From NCBI RefSeq assembly GCF_006439015.1, contig NZ_RCZG01000003.1, forward strand, positions 311,278-375,277: a stretch of 64,000 nt of DNA, read 5' to 3'. The notes below the pieces were generated by a model, which saw nothing but the letters and a program-made list of their open reading frames with translations, did not search any database and was not told the origin of the DNA. Both the position numbers and the translations under genes were made by a program. Every line of letters starts with the position of its first letter. The stretch's first letter is position 1. This document shows, one piece after another, positions 52,575 to 62,269 of the stretch. Source of the DNA: Mycolicibacterium hodleri (GTDB lineage Bacteria; Actinomycetota; Actinomycetes; Mycobacteriales; Mycobacteriaceae).

Positions 52575-54584
52575 TCAGGCGGAGACGAGCTCGGGAGCGG
52601 ATTCCGCGTCGGTTTTGGGCTTGGCGAACTGCTTGGCGGCGATTACCGCGACCGCAGCGACCACGGTTCCGGCGACCAGCGAGACCAGGAACCAGGCCAG
52701 GTTTCCGATGGCGAAGAACACGAAGATCCCGCCGTGTGGCGCCTTGAGCGTCACGTCGAACGCCATGATCAACGCTCCGGTGACCGCGCCGCCCGCCATC
52801 ATCGACGGGATGACTCGCAGCGGGTCGGCCGCGGCGAACGGGATGGCGCCCTCGGAGATGAACGACGCACCGAGAAGCCAAGCGGCGCGGCCGTTCTCGC
52901 GCTCCGGCTCGGTGAACAGTCCCGGCCGGACGGTGGAGGCGAGTGCCATCGCCAGCGGGGGCACCATACCGGCCGCCATGACGGCGGCCATGATGCGAAG
53001 GGTCGACGGATCGGCCACGTTGAGCCCTGCGGTGGCGAAGGCATAGGCCGCCTTGTTGACCGGACCGCCGAGGTCGAAGCACATCATCAGACCGAGGATG
53101 ACGCCCAAGAGGATCACCGAGCTGCCGGAAAGGCCGCTGAGCCAGCTGGTCAGTCCCGAGGTGATGGCGGCCAGCGGACGACCGAGCAACAGGAACATCA
53201 GCAGGCCGACGGCAAGCGACGCGACCAGCGGGATGATCACCACCGGCATGAGCCCCCGCAACCAGCGGGGAACGTCGATGCGGCTGATCCATAGGGCGGT
53301 GAAACCGGCGATGAGGCCGCCGACGATGCCGCCGATGAAGCCGCCGCCGACGAAGACGGCAACTGCGCCAGCCGTGAAGCCCGGTGCGATGCCCGGACGG
53401 TCGGCGATGGCGAACGAGATGTAACCCGCGAGAGCGGGGACCAGGAAGCCGAAGGCCAGTCCGCCGAGGGTGAACAGCACGGCGCCGAGGTACTGGACGA
53501 ATCCGCCCGAGGGCAGGTTGGTCAGCGAGTTGGTGGTCGCGATGATGTTGCCGAGCGATTGTGTTGCGCCCTCGGGCTTGTTCGCGATGTCGTAGCCCGC
53601 GAACAGGAAGCCGAGTGCGATGAGCAGACCGCCCGCGGCGACGAACGGGATCATGTAGCTGACACCGGTGAGCAGGATCTGCCGGGTACGGGTGCCCCAA
53701 CCGACGCCGCCCGAGGCCGACGGGGAGCTGGATGCTCCGGCCGCGCCCGCGGTGCCCTCGACGCGGGCGGCACTTGGATTGTCAGCCGCTGCAAGCGCTT
53801 CGGCGACCATCTTGTCCGGCTCGTTGATGGCGCGCTTGACTCCGGACGCGATGACGGGCTTGCCCGCGAAGCGACCTCTGTCCTTGACGCCGACGTCGGT
53901 GGCGAAGATGACGGCGACCGCGCCTGCGATGGTCGCAGGCGGCAGCGGGGTGCTGCCCGACGAGCCCTGCGTCTCGACCTGGAGGTCGATCCCTGCCTTC
54001 TTGCCCGCGGCGACCAACGAATCGGCAGCCATGTAGGTGTGCGCGATGCCGGTGGGGCACGCGGTGACGGCGACGATCGTCTTGGTCTGCGCGGGCTCCG
54101 AGGGCACCGATGGGGCTGGTGCCGCTGAGGCGGGTGCGGGGTTGACGACACCTTCGACCAGTGCGACGACCTCGGCCGCCGAGCCGGCATTGCGCAGCGA
54201 CTCGACGAACTCCTTGCGCACCAAAGCCCTTGCGAGGCTGGAGAGCAATTTCATGTGTTCGGCGCCGCCGGAGTCCGGCGCAGCGATCAGGAACGCCAGG
54301 TCGGCCGGACCGTCGGGTGCGCCGAAGTCGACCGCGGGGGAGAGTCGGGCGAACCCGATGGTCGCCTGGTCGACGTAGGGGGAACGGCAGTGCGGGATCG
54401 CGATGCCACCCGGAAGACCGGTGGCGGACTGCGCCTCGCGTGCCATGGCGGCGGCGACGAGGCCGGCGCCGTCGGAGGAGCGCCCGGCATCGGCGAGACG
54501 AGCGGCGAGCAGGCCGATGACGGCCTCCTTGTCGCCGCCTGCGTCGACGTCGATGGCGACGAGCTCGGTGGTGATGATGGACAT
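52575..54584 (-). CDS. fruA: fructose-specific PTS enzyme IIABC
   Basis: 669 residues. IIA domain ~1-145 with His65 (GGIAIPHCRSP). IIB domain ~167-270 with Cys176 (VTACPTGIAHTYMAAD). IIC domain ~310-650 with about 9 helices, including the FDLGGPVNKAAYAFA and GASFISEGAIPFAAADPLR motifs of fructose permeases. It takes up fructose as fructose-1-phosphate. Ala/Pro/Ser-rich linkers join the domains. A GAGGAAGAG ribosome site precedes ATG; 45 bp after fruK. Confidence 0.96.
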   Translation of the reverse strand: MSIITTELVAIDVDAGGDKEAVIGLLAARLADAGRSSDGAGLVAAAMAREAQSATGLPGGIAIPHCRSPYVDQATIGFARLSPAVDFGAPDGPADLAFLIAAPDSGGAEHMKLLSSLARALVRKEFVESLRNAGSAAEVVALVEGVVNPAPASAAPAPSVPSEPAQTKTIVAVTACPTGIAHTYMAADSLVAAGKKAGIDLQVETQGSSGSTPLPPATIAGAVAVIFATDVGVKDRGRFAGKPVIASGVKRAINEPDKMVAEALAAADNPSAARVEGTAGAAGASSSPSASGGVGWGTRTRQILLTGVSYMIPFVAAGGLLIALGFLFAGYDIANKPEGATQSLGNIIATTNSLTNLPSGGFVQYLGAVLFTLGGLAFGFLVPALAGYISFAIADRPGIAPGFTAGAVAVFVGGGFIGGIVGGLIAGFTALWISRIDVPRWLRGLMPVVIIPLVASLAVGLLMFLLLGRPLAAITSGLTSWLSGLSGSSVILLGVILGLMMCFDLGGPVNKAAYAFATAGLNVADPSTLRIMAAVMAAGMVPPLAMALASTVRPGLFTEPERENGRAAWLLGASFISEGAIPFAAADPLRVIPSMMAGGAVTGALIMAFDVTLKAPHGGIFVFFAIGNLAWFLVSLVAGTVVAAVAVIAAKQFAKPKTDAESAPELVSA

Positions 54585-54629
54585 TGTTCTCTTCCTCTTG
54601 TCGGGTTGGGACGGGTGGACGTTGTCGTG

Positions 54630-55616
54630 TTAGGGACGGGTGGACACTGGCGATGACGGCGTAATCGCATACGCCCGAACTGCATTCAGATCGATCTGGG
54701 AGGGGGCGGGGAGTGCCGATCCGGGGAGGGCTGCTGCCGCACTGCCGTAGGCGACCGCCATCTGCAGGCGGCGGGGTGGCTCGGCACCGCCGACCGCGGC
54801 GCGGACGTAACCCGCCAACGAGGAGTCGCCTGCGCCGACGGTGCTGCGCGGCGCGATGGGTGGGGGCGCGGCCATCCAGCTGCCGCTCGGATCGACCAGT
54901 ATGGCGCCGGCCGCCCCCAGCGTAACGAGGACGGTCTTGGCGCCGCGCTCGATGAGCCGGTTCGCGGCGGCCACCACGGGACCTGGATCACCTTGGGCCG
55001 CAGCGCGTTCCAACTCCTCGGGCGATGCACCGACGAGCCCCGCGAGTTCCTCCGCGTTGGGCTTGATGACGTCGGGTGCGGCCGTACCGAATCCGGCGGC
55101 CAGGGCGTCGAGGGGGCGCTCGGAGGTATCGACGGCGACCTGGCAGGGCGCGGAGGCCAACCGTGCTACGACGTCGGCGTACCAGGCGTCGGGCACTCCG
55201 GGTGGCAGAGACCCGGAAAGCACGACCCACGAGGCGTTCTCAGCGTGCGAGAGGACCGTTTGGGTCAGTGCGTCGAGCGCGGCGGCATCGAGGTGTGCAC
55301 CCGGCTCGTTGAGCTTGGTCGTGGTGCCGTCGGACTCCGTGATCGCCAAGTTGGTCCGCACGACCCCGCTGACCGGCACGCATTCGAAGGAGACGCCCGC
55401 CGTGCGGAGGGCGGTCAGCATCGGGTCGTCATCGGAGGCGGGCAAGACGGCGATCACGTCGAGACCGGCGAGCATCAGGGCGCGGGCGACGTTGACGCCC
55501 TTGCCGCCCGGTTCGCTGATGGCGGAGGTGACGCGATGCACGGCTCCGCGGGTCAGCGGCGCACCCAGTGCGAGAGTGCGATCGATGCTGGGGTTGGGGG
55601 TGACGGTGACGATCAT
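54630..55616 (-). CDS. fruK: 1-phosphofructokinase
   Basis: 328 residues, PfkB (ribokinase) family. TPNPSIDRTL and GGKGVNVARAL bind sugar; the STVGAGDSSLAGY signature holds the catalytic Asp and anion hole. It phosphorylates fructose-1-phosphate to fructose-1,6-bisphosphate, the step after FruA. Overlaps fruR by ATGA. Confidence 0.95.
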   Translation of the reverse strand: MIVTVTPNPSIDRTLALGAPLTRGAVHRVTSAISEPGGKGVNVARALMLAGLDVIAVLPASDDDPMLTALRTAGVSFECVPVSGVVRTNLAITESDGTTTKLNEPGAHLDAAALDALTQTVLSHAENASWVVLSGSLPPGVPDAWYADVVARLASAPCQVAVDTSERPLDALAAGFGTAAPDVIKPNAEELAGLVGASPEELERAAAQGDPGPVVAAANRLIERGAKTVLVTLGAAGAILVDPSGSWMAAPPPIAPRSTVGAGDSSLAGYVRAAVGGAEPPRRLQMAVAYGSAAAALPGSALPAPSQIDLNAVRAYAITPSSPVSTRP

Positions 55617-56392
55617 TCGGGGCCTCCGGTCACGATGACCTCGACGCCCTCGTCGGTCAGTCGCCGACGGTCGGCGTCCGAGATCTCGGCATCCGTGATG
55701 AGGGTGTCGACGCTGGAGAGCGGTGCGAAGCTGATGAAGTCCTCGCGGCCGACCTTCGTCGAGTCGGCGGCGACGACCACGTAGTTGGCGGACGCGACCA
55801 TGGCGCGTTTCACGGCGGCCTCCTCGCTGTCGGGGGTGGACAGTCCGTGTCTGGGGCTGATGCCGTTGGTGCCCATGAACGCGATGTCGACGCGAAGGGT
55901 GTCGAGCACGCGCAGCGCGTGTTCGCCAACGGCGGCCTGGGTGATGCCTCTGACCCGGCCGCCGAGCAACTGCAGGGACACCGTTGGTACGGAGGCCAGT
56001 CGCGCGGCGATCGGCACCGAGTTCGTCACCACCACGAGTTCGCGGTCGGTGGGCAACTGGTTGGCGATGCGGGCCGTCGTGGTGCCGGCGTCGAGGAGCA
56101 CGCTGGCGCCGGTAAGGGGGAAGAACTCAGTGGCAGCTTCGGCGATGGCGTCCTTGTAGTCGGCGCGGGTGGTGTCCCGTTCGCCGACACCCGGTTCGAC
56201 GAGGTGCAACGCCCGCGTCGGAACCGCTCCACCGTGGACGCGGCGCAGCACCCCCGCCCGGTCGAGTGCGGCGAGGTCGCGCCGCACGGTCTCGGTGGTC
56301 ACGTCGTAGGTCTGCGCGAGCTCGGCTACCGAGGCGCGGCCCTGGCTGATCACCATTTCGGCGATCGCTTGCTGGCGCTCTTCGGCGTACAT
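55613..56392 (-). CDS. fruR: DeoR/GlpR-family repressor of the fructose operon
   Basis: 259 residues. N-terminal DeoR helix-turn-helix (VAELAQTYDVTTETVRRDLAAL), then the sugar-phosphate-sensing DeoRC domain with FPLTGASVLLDAGTTTARIANQLP, GGRVRG and MGTNGISPRHGLSTPD. It is first in the operon fruR-fruK-fruA-ptsH, so it likely regulates itself and divergent ptsI, with fructose-1-phosphate as the probable inducer by analogy. Confidence 0.92.
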   Translation of the reverse strand: MYAEERQQAIAEMVISQGRASVAELAQTYDVTTETVRRDLAALDRAGVLRRVHGGAVPTRALHLVEPGVGERDTTRADYKDAIAEAATEFFPLTGASVLLDAGTTTARIANQLPTDRELVVVTNSVPIAARLASVPTVSLQLLGGRVRGITQAAVGEHALRVLDTLRVDIAFMGTNGISPRHGLSTPDSEEAAVKRAMVASANYVVVAADSTKVGREDFISFAPLSSVDTLITDAEISDADRRRLTDEGVEVIVTGGPE

Positions 56393-56459
56393 AACTCTCC
56401 GTCTTTGTGGGAAATGTGGTTTCGCAATGTTGATACAGTTGGTTTTACCCCTGACTGTG

Positions 56460-56487
56460 TTGACTTGTCAATCGATTCTTGTAACCT
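56460..56487 (+). promoter_or_regulatory. ptsI promoter and candidate FruR operator
   Basis: TTGACT (56460) and TAACCT (56482) are 16 bp apart, a reasonable sigma-A promoter ending 7 bp before ptsI. TTGAC-TT-GTCAA (56460-56471) is a palindrome overlapping the -35 hexamer, well placed for a repressor that would also affect the divergent fruR operon 70 bp away. Confidence 0.5.
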
Positions 56488-56494
56488 GGTTCAC

Positions 56495-58228
56495 ATGAGC
56501 ACGACATCGTCTTCCACGTCACTTCATTCCAGCGCCCATGGCACGGACGTCGCGCAACCGCCGGCCGGAACCGTCTTGCAGGGCATCCCCGCCGTGGCGG
56601 GTGTGCAGTACGCCCCGGTCATCCGACCGGGCTCGCGGCCCCACGTCGACGACGCTCCGACGGGAAGTGACATCGAGGAATCCGACCGGCCCGGCGAGGT
56701 CAGCCGATTCACGGCTGCGGCCGCAGCCGTGGCGGACCGGCTGCGCGAACGCGCCGCGAACGCGTCTGGTGCCGCATCGGAGGTGTTGGCGACCACGGCG
56801 CAGTTGGCGCAGGACCGGGCCTGGATCGCGGCGACCGAGAAGCGGATCGGTGATGGAAATCCCGCCGTGCGTGCGGTGACCGGTGCGGTCGATCAATTCG
56901 TCACCATGTTCACCCAGTTGGGCGGGCTGATGGCCGAACGGGTGACAGATCTGCGTGACATCCGCGACCGCGTCATCGCCGAACTCAACGGCCTGCCCGA
57001 GCCGGGCGTACCGGTGCCGACGGTGCCGTCGATCCTGTGCGCCGAGGATCTGGCTCCGGTCGATACCGCGGGCTTGGATGCCTCGCTCGTCGTCGCATTG
57101 GCGACGACTCTCGGCGGGCCCACCAGCCACACCGCGATCATCGCCCGCCAACTCGGCATCCCCTGCGTGGTCGCGGTCGACGGTCTGGACGCGGTCGCCG
57201 CGGGCACCATGATCATGGTTGACGGCTCGGTCGGCACCGTCACGGTCTCACCCGACGAGGCCGTCGCGACGCAAGCGGTCGAGGTAGCGCGGGGTGAAGC
57301 GGACCTGGCGAAGAGCTGGAACGGTCCGGGTGCCACGGCCGACGGGCACGTCGTCGCGATCCTGGCCAATGTGCAGGACGGGGCGGCCGCGCGGTCGGCG
57401 CGTGAGACGCCCGCGGAAGGCATCGGACTGTTCCGCACCGAGCTGTGTTTCCTCAACCGCTCGACCGAACCTTCCGTCGACGAGCAGGCTCAGATCTACG
57501 GCGACGTGCTCGACGCGTTCGACGGATGCAAGGTCGTCATCCGCACGCTCGACGCGGGCTCGGACAAGCCGCTGAAGTTCGTCGGCCATCCCGACGAGGC
57601 GAACCCCGCGCTCGGTGTCCGCGGCATCCGCATCGCTCTCGGCAACCCCGGCATCCTGACCAGGCAGCTCGAGGGCATCGCCGCGGCGGCGAAGAAGACC
57701 GGCCACGCGCCATGGGTGATGGCGCCGATGATCGCCACACCTGCGGAGGCGGAGGCCTTCGCCACGGAGACCAGGGCCCATGGGCTGGTCCCCGGCGTGA
57801 TGATCGAGATCCCCGCGGCGGCGCTCCTCGCCGACCGCATCCTCGAGCACGTCGACTTCCTGTCGATCGGAACCAACGACCTCACCCAGTACACGATGGC
57901 CGCCGACCGGATGTCGGCCGAACTGGCCACACTCACCGATCCGTGGCAGCCCGCCGTGCTGGCGTTGATCGCGATGACGGCGAAGGCGGGTGTCGCGGTC
58001 GGCAAGCCCGTCGGCGTCTGTGGTGAGGCCGCCGCCGATCCGCAGCTGGCGTGCGTGCTGGTGGGGCTCGGCGTCTCCTCCTTGTCGGCGGCCGCAGCGG
58101 CGGTCAGCGCCGTAGGGGCGAAGCTCTCTCAGGTCACGCTGGCGCAGTGCCGGCAGGCGGCCGATGCGGCGTTGGCGACGGCCACCGCAGCCGACGCACG
58201 GGCTGCGGCGAGCGCCGTGCTCGCCTAG
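56495..58228 (+). CDS. ptsI: PTS enzyme I
   Basis: 577 residues. Phospho-His212 in GGPTSHTAIIARQLGIPCVV; PEP-binding domain with EGIGLFRTELCFL, GVRGIRIAL and GVMIEIPAAALLADRILEHVDFLSIGTNDLTQY. The ~60-residue N-terminus is Ser/Thr-rich and unusual. It autophosphorylates with PEP and phosphorylates HPr (ptsH). The ATG lies 7 bp after a probable -10 box, so the leader is very short or the real start is somewhat later (e.g. a downstream Met/Val). Confidence 0.95.
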   Translation: MSTTSSSTSLHSSAHGTDVAQPPAGTVLQGIPAVAGVQYAPVIRPGSRPHVDDAPTGSDIEESDRPGEVSRFTAAAAAVADRLRERAANASGAASEVLATTAQLAQDRAWIAATEKRIGDGNPAVRAVTGAVDQFVTMFTQLGGLMAERVTDLRDIRDRVIAELNGLPEPGVPVPTVPSILCAEDLAPVDTAGLDASLVVALATTLGGPTSHTAIIARQLGIPCVVAVDGLDAVAAGTMIMVDGSVGTVTVSPDEAVATQAVEVARGEADLAKSWNGPGATADGHVVAILANVQDGAAARSARETPAEGIGLFRTELCFLNRSTEPSVDEQAQIYGDVLDAFDGCKVVIRTLDAGSDKPLKFVGHPDEANPALGVRGIRIALGNPGILTRQLEGIAAAAKKTGHAPWVMAPMIATPAEAEAFATETRAHGLVPGVMIEIPAAALLADRILEHVDFLSIGTNDLTQYTMAADRMSAELATLTDPWQPAVLALIAMTAKAGVAVGKPVGVCGEAAADPQLACVLVGLGVSSLSAAAAAVSAVGAKLSQVTLAQCRQAADAALATATAADARAAASAVLA

Positions 58229-58291
58229 CCTCGGAATCAATCGGACCGCAGTCCGGTTATACCCGGCAGTCCTTCGACCTAGGAGACGCCG

Positions 58292-59266
58292 ATGCCCGCC
58301 ATCACCGCCGACACCCTCACGCTCCCGCGCATCGCCGGGCCCGTCACCACCGACACCGCCCGACCGGTGCGATCGGTGACGACCGGACCACGCGGCTACG
58401 AGGGCGAGGGCTTCCCCGTCGTCCGCGCCTTCGCCGGCGTCAGCGCCGCCGCGCTCGATCCGTTCGTGCACATGGACCAGATGGGCGAGGTCGAATACGA
58501 ACCCGGCGAGCCCCGGGGTACCGACTGGCACCCCCACCGCGGCTTCGAGACGGTGACCTACATGATCGACGGCCGCTTCGCACACCAGGATTCCCACGGT
58601 GGCGGCGGCCTCATCACCGATGGCGCCACGCAGTGGATGACCGCGGGCTCGGGCATCCTCCACATCGAGACGCCACCCGCCGAACTCGTCGAGAGCGGCG
58701 GTACGTTCCACGGCATCCAGCTCTGGGTCAACCTCCCCCGCAATGACAAGTTCGCCACCCCGCGATACCAGGCCATCGAAGGTGGACAGGTGAAGCTGTT
58801 GTCCTCCGACGACGGCGGTGCACTGGTGCGGATCATCGCCGGTGAGATGGACGACCAGCAGGGCCCTGGTAACACGCACACTCCAATCACGTTGGCGCAC
58901 GCCACCATTGCGCCAGGAGCCCGCTTGGACGTGCCGTGGGATCGCGACTTCAATGCACTGGTCTACGTGCTGGCCGGGGACGGTGCCGTCGGCCCGGTCG
59001 GCACACCGATCCGCCAGGGCCAGCTCGCGGTCATGGGCCCCGGCGACCGCATCTCCGTCGCGGCGAGTTCGACGCAGGACGGGCGCACCCCGGCGATGGA
59101 GGTACTGCTATTGGGCGGCAGGCCCATTCGCGAGCCCGTCTTCCACTACGGACCCTTCGTGATGAACTCGAAGTCCGAGCTGATCGAGGCGTTCGAGGAC
59201 TTCAACTCAGGCAAGTTCGGCAGCATCCCGCCGAATGCATTGATGCCGCACACCTCCGGCCGTTAG
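58292..59266 (+). CDS. pirin-family cupin protein (second)
   Basis: 324 residues. The N-terminal cupin has DWHPHRGFETVTYMIDG and AGSGILHIETPP completing a His/His/His/Glu metal site; PFVHMDQMGE is a typical pirin start. The C-terminal cupin contains GNTHTPITLAHATIAPG and VLLLGGRPIREPVFHYGPFVMNSKSELIEAFEDFNSGKFG. Ligand and role are unknown. GTG/ATG ambiguity is not an issue: AGGAGA lies 7 bp before ATG 58292. A perfect hairpin follows the stop. Confidence 0.92.
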   Translation: MPAITADTLTLPRIAGPVTTDTARPVRSVTTGPRGYEGEGFPVVRAFAGVSAAALDPFVHMDQMGEVEYEPGEPRGTDWHPHRGFETVTYMIDGRFAHQDSHGGGGLITDGATQWMTAGSGILHIETPPAELVESGGTFHGIQLWVNLPRNDKFATPRYQAIEGGQVKLLSSDDGGALVRIIAGEMDDQQGPGNTHTPITLAHATIAPGARLDVPWDRDFNALVYVLAGDGAVGPVGTPIRQGQLAVMGPGDRISVAASSTQDGRTPAMEVLLLGGRPIREPVFHYGPFVMNSKSELIEAFEDFNSGKFGSIPPNALMPHTSGR

Positions 59267-59277
59267 TGGGAGTCGGT

Positions 59278-59333
59278 CGAGACTACGGTTGTTGACGGAA
59301 ATCGCTCGAAATCCGTCAACAACCGTAGTCTCG
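59278..59333. terminator. perfect 22-bp inverted repeat between convergent genes
   Basis: Arms 59278-59299 and 59312-59333 are exact complements (core GACTACGGTTGTTGACGG), 12-nt loop. It lies between the pirin stop (59266) and the FUSC stop (59342), so it can end transcripts from both sides. The perfect 22-bp match is longer than usual for a terminator. Confidence 0.7.
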
Positions 59334-59341
59334 GCGAGACG

Positions 59342-61495
59342 CTAGCCCGTGTGCAGCGCGACCGGGTGCACCGGTTCCGGGTAGAGCAGTTCCAGTTCGC
59401 CGAGGTTCGCCGCCACGGTCACCAGCGGCAGTGCCGCCCGTATCGACAATTCGCTGTCGCCGGCCTCGGCGCGAAGCGCAAGGACGAACTCGTCGCCGAT
59501 CGGACCGAGGTCGCGCACGGGCCGCCGACCATGAAGCCGCTCGCGGATCGCGCCGGTGTGCACCTCGAGTACGTCCCGCACCCGCGGGTAGGTCGTCAGC
59601 GGCGGCGGGACCACGTCGGCGATGAGCTCTGCGGCGGTACGTACCCGCACGGCACGGTTGGCGGCGCGGATGACCGGCGCACGGTGATCCGTTGAGCCGC
59701 CGCTCTCCGAAAGATATTGGCGCACGGCATCATCGAGGGTCCTGGAGGCCGTCATCGCACCGTGGCCGAGCGCGAAGACCCGGTCGTTTGCGGACTCGGA
59801 GGCGCCGCGCGTCACCCGCTTGACGGCAACGGTCAGATACGTGGAGCCCGCGCCGATTGCCCCGTCCACCGCCCGTGACACCCTGGCGGCCGCGCCGCGT
59901 GGCCACAGCAGCAGGGACACGACGGCGCCCACCATCGCACCGACGACGACGTCCTCGACCCGGATCAGGCCCACCTGCCAGCCGCTCGGATTGATGACGT
60001 TGAAGATGATCAGCACCATCATGGTGAACATCGCCTGGCCCGCGACGAACGAGGCGACCTCTGGCACGTACGCCGAGCCGAAGGCGACCAAGGGCAACGC
60101 CATCCAGAGCACTACGGGATCGACGCCCATCAGCTCGATGAACACGACGCCGAGCACGAAGCCGATCGTCGTCCCTCCGACGGCGCGGACCACCCTCGTT
60201 CCCGTCGAGAGAGCGCTGCTGCGCAGAACGGACATCGCGCCAAGGACCACCCAGAAGCCGTGTTGGACGGGAAAGACGTGGGTGACGGCGACCGCGAGGG
60301 CCAGCCCGAGGCCGGTGCGGATGCTGTTGCGCACCACGACCGCTCTGGTGGCGAGGAACCCGCCCGGCAGCGACGTGAGCGCCTGCGACTCGGAGAGCAG
60401 ACGCTCGGCCGCCCCGGCCTCCGGCAACCTGCGTCCCAGAATCCGGGCCCACAGGGGTCGGGCGTCGGCCGCTGCGGCGATGCCGATGACCCGTCCGGTG
60501 GTGCCCACGCACCCCGAGATGGTTCTTCGGGTCAGCAGCTTCCGTCCCACCCCGATAGCGGTGGCGTCATTCGGTTCGCCGAGTATCTCGACGATGTCGT
60601 CGCGGTAGCTACTCTGGGCGATCAGCCTCTGGATCGCCAGCGCCTCGGTGAGGTTCACGCGGTGGACGTCTCGTTCGGCGACCACCGTGCTCAGCACCAG
60701 CGCGCTCTCGCGCAGCACCCGAACGACGGGATCCCGCATTTCGGCCAGCAGATCGCCGCTGGCGTCGGTGACGCGATCGGACAGCCATTGCAGGTCGTCG
60801 ACGACCCGCACCAGTGCGCGACTACCCGCGGTCAGTCCCACCGGGCGAAAGTCCGCGCCCATGAAGTTGGCCCGGAGTGCACCCATCGCCGATGCCACGT
60901 TCTCGGCCGTGGCCGCGCCGTCGAGTCGGTCGGCCAGTGTGCTGCACACCAGGGCGGCGTGGCGTCGAAGGTCGTCGTGGTGCCTCGGCGGGAGCAGGAA
61001 CAAGGCGGCCGGCACGGCCAGCGAGAGCGCGATGGACCAGCCGAAGAGGCGCTCGGGGATGGGGCCGGCGGGGGTGCACGCAGGCAGCACGAAGGTCAAC
61101 AACGTCGACCGCTGACCCGCGGCGAAGATCTCGCTGAGCACACCGGAGAACGTCACGGCCACGGCCAGGACGAACATGGTCAGCACCGCCAACCACGGGA
61201 TCGGTGCCACCAGTGTGCCCAGCGTGATGAGGAAGAAGCCGTTGACGCCGAGGCCGCCGTACGCCACCGCTCGCGCGGGACGGTTGCCGGGGAAGTCGAC
61301 GGTGATCAGCAGTGCCACCGAGCCGAAGATCGCGAACAACGGTGTCTGCGAATCACTTCCGACGGCGAAGCCGACCGCAGCGGCCAGCGGTAGCACAATG
61401 GCCGCTCGTACTGCCCGTCGCGCTGCGTCGTTCTCTGGGTCGCGCCGCCGCAGCCGATCGATGGCCCGGCGGCGTAGGCCGGCCGGGGTCAGCAT
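59342..61495 (-). CDS. FUSC-family membrane protein
   Basis: 717 residues from ATG 61495; the frame upstream is a shadow of the TetR gene. Two blocks of helices (~30-180 and ~370-540), the second with FPVQHGFWVVLGAMSVLRSSALSTGTRVVRAVGGTTIGFVLG, the typical FUSC motif, separated and followed by long helical cytoplasmic domains. The FUSC family includes aromatic-acid exporters (AaeB) and fusaric-acid resistance proteins; the substrate is unknown. It follows the TetR gene by 23 bp on the same strand. Confidence 0.88.
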   Translation of the reverse strand: MLTPAGLRRRAIDRLRRRDPENDAARRAVRAAIVLPLAAAVGFAVGSDSQTPLFAIFGSVALLITVDFPGNRPARAVAYGGLGVNGFFLITLGTLVAPIPWLAVLTMFVLAVAVTFSGVLSEIFAAGQRSTLLTFVLPACTPAGPIPERLFGWSIALSLAVPAALFLLPPRHHDDLRRHAALVCSTLADRLDGAATAENVASAMGALRANFMGADFRPVGLTAGSRALVRVVDDLQWLSDRVTDASGDLLAEMRDPVVRVLRESALVLSTVVAERDVHRVNLTEALAIQRLIAQSSYRDDIVEILGEPNDATAIGVGRKLLTRRTISGCVGTTGRVIGIAAAADARPLWARILGRRLPEAGAAERLLSESQALTSLPGGFLATRAVVVRNSIRTGLGLALAVAVTHVFPVQHGFWVVLGAMSVLRSSALSTGTRVVRAVGGTTIGFVLGVVFIELMGVDPVVLWMALPLVAFGSAYVPEVASFVAGQAMFTMMVLIIFNVINPSGWQVGLIRVEDVVVGAMVGAVVSLLLWPRGAAARVSRAVDGAIGAGSTYLTVAVKRVTRGASESANDRVFALGHGAMTASRTLDDAVRQYLSESGGSTDHRAPVIRAANRAVRVRTAAELIADVVPPPLTTYPRVRDVLEVHTGAIRERLHGRRPVRDLGPIGDEFVLALRAEAGDSELSIRAALPLVTVAANLGELELLYPEPVHPVALHTG

Positions 61496-61518
61496 GCCCC
61501 CAAAGGTAGACCGGCGAG

Positions 61519-62082
61519 TCAGCTGATGTCCGGGACCGAGCTGAACCGGCCAGAATCGAGCGCCTCGAGCAGCTGGGCACCGATCCACGCCAGGTCCTTC
61601 GAGGCGAGCGGCAGTCGGGACTGCTCGTAACCGATCAATATGTACATCGCCGAGGAGGCGAAGACCCGCGCCTGGTGCTTGTCGTCGAGAATCGCGCACG
61701 CAGCCTCCAGCAGTACGTCGAAGCGCCTCTGGTCGACGGCCACTTGGACGGACTCGACCTCGGGGTCGATCGAACTCCAGACTCGAATGGCCGCCTCGGC
61801 GCTGTGTGGCAGTTCGAGGGCGGTCTGGATGAACGCGTCGATGCGCCGCCGAGGATCGGACTGGGCGCAGATGGTGGCAATGCTGGCGGCGCGGGCTTCG
61901 TCCCAATACTCGAGGAGGGCTCGGGTGTATGCCGACCAGCTGGGGAAGTAGTGGTAGAAGGAGCCGGTGGTGACGCCAAGCCGGTGGCATACCCCGGCGA
62001 GCTTCAGGCCGCCGTAGCCAAGGTCCGACAAGACGGCGAGGCCGGTCTCGAAGTAAGACTCCCGAGAGACCGTTCCTGCCAT
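61519..62082 (-). CDS. TetR/AcrR-family regulator upstream of FUSC
   Basis: 187 residues from ATG 62082. An alternative TTG at 62112 has AGGTG close upstream and would add 10 residues. Helix-turn-helix ~12-50 (YGGLKLAGVCHRLGVTTGSFYHYFPSW), then an all-helical ligand domain. Cotranscribed with FUSC, so the likely target is this operon; the divergent palindrome at 62136-62157 is the candidate operator. Confidence 0.9.
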   Translation of the reverse strand: MAGTVSRESYFETGLAVLSDLGYGGLKLAGVCHRLGVTTGSFYHYFPSWSAYTRALLEYWDEARAASIATICAQSDPRRRIDAFIQTALELPHSAEAAIRVWSSIDPEVESVQVAVDQRRFDVLLEAACAILDDKHQARVFASSAMYILIGYEQSRLPLASKDLAWIGAQLLEALDSGRFSSVPDIS

Positions 62083-62135
62083 GGTGGGAAAGACTAGTTC
62101 GCCCAGCTTCAAGACACCTGCGGGCGGCCCGGGAG

Positions 62136-62157
62136 ATATGTCGTAATTACGTAATAT
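62136..62157. promoter_or_regulatory. palindrome in the divergent TetR-TetR interval
   Basis: Ten-base core CGTAATTACG (62142-62151), extended by ATAT on both sides with two mismatched positions per arm (ATATGT..TAATAT). It is AT-rich against the GC-rich background and lies 54 bp upstream of one TetR gene and ~110 bp from the other. Candidate operator for either. Confidence 0.45.
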
Positions 62158-62269
62158 CCGGCCGATTACCCCTGATTGACGGCGATGATGGTTTGCTGGA
62201 ATCGACGAATTTACGGCCCCGCAACCACTTCAGCTCTCGATGCCAGGTGGCGTGTGGCACAATTTCACC

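Noticed and set aside
57248..58900. 550-codon minus-strand ORF opposite ptsI
   Set aside because: Arg/Gly/Asp-rich shadow of ptsI and the pirin gene, both of which have clear catalytic motifs.
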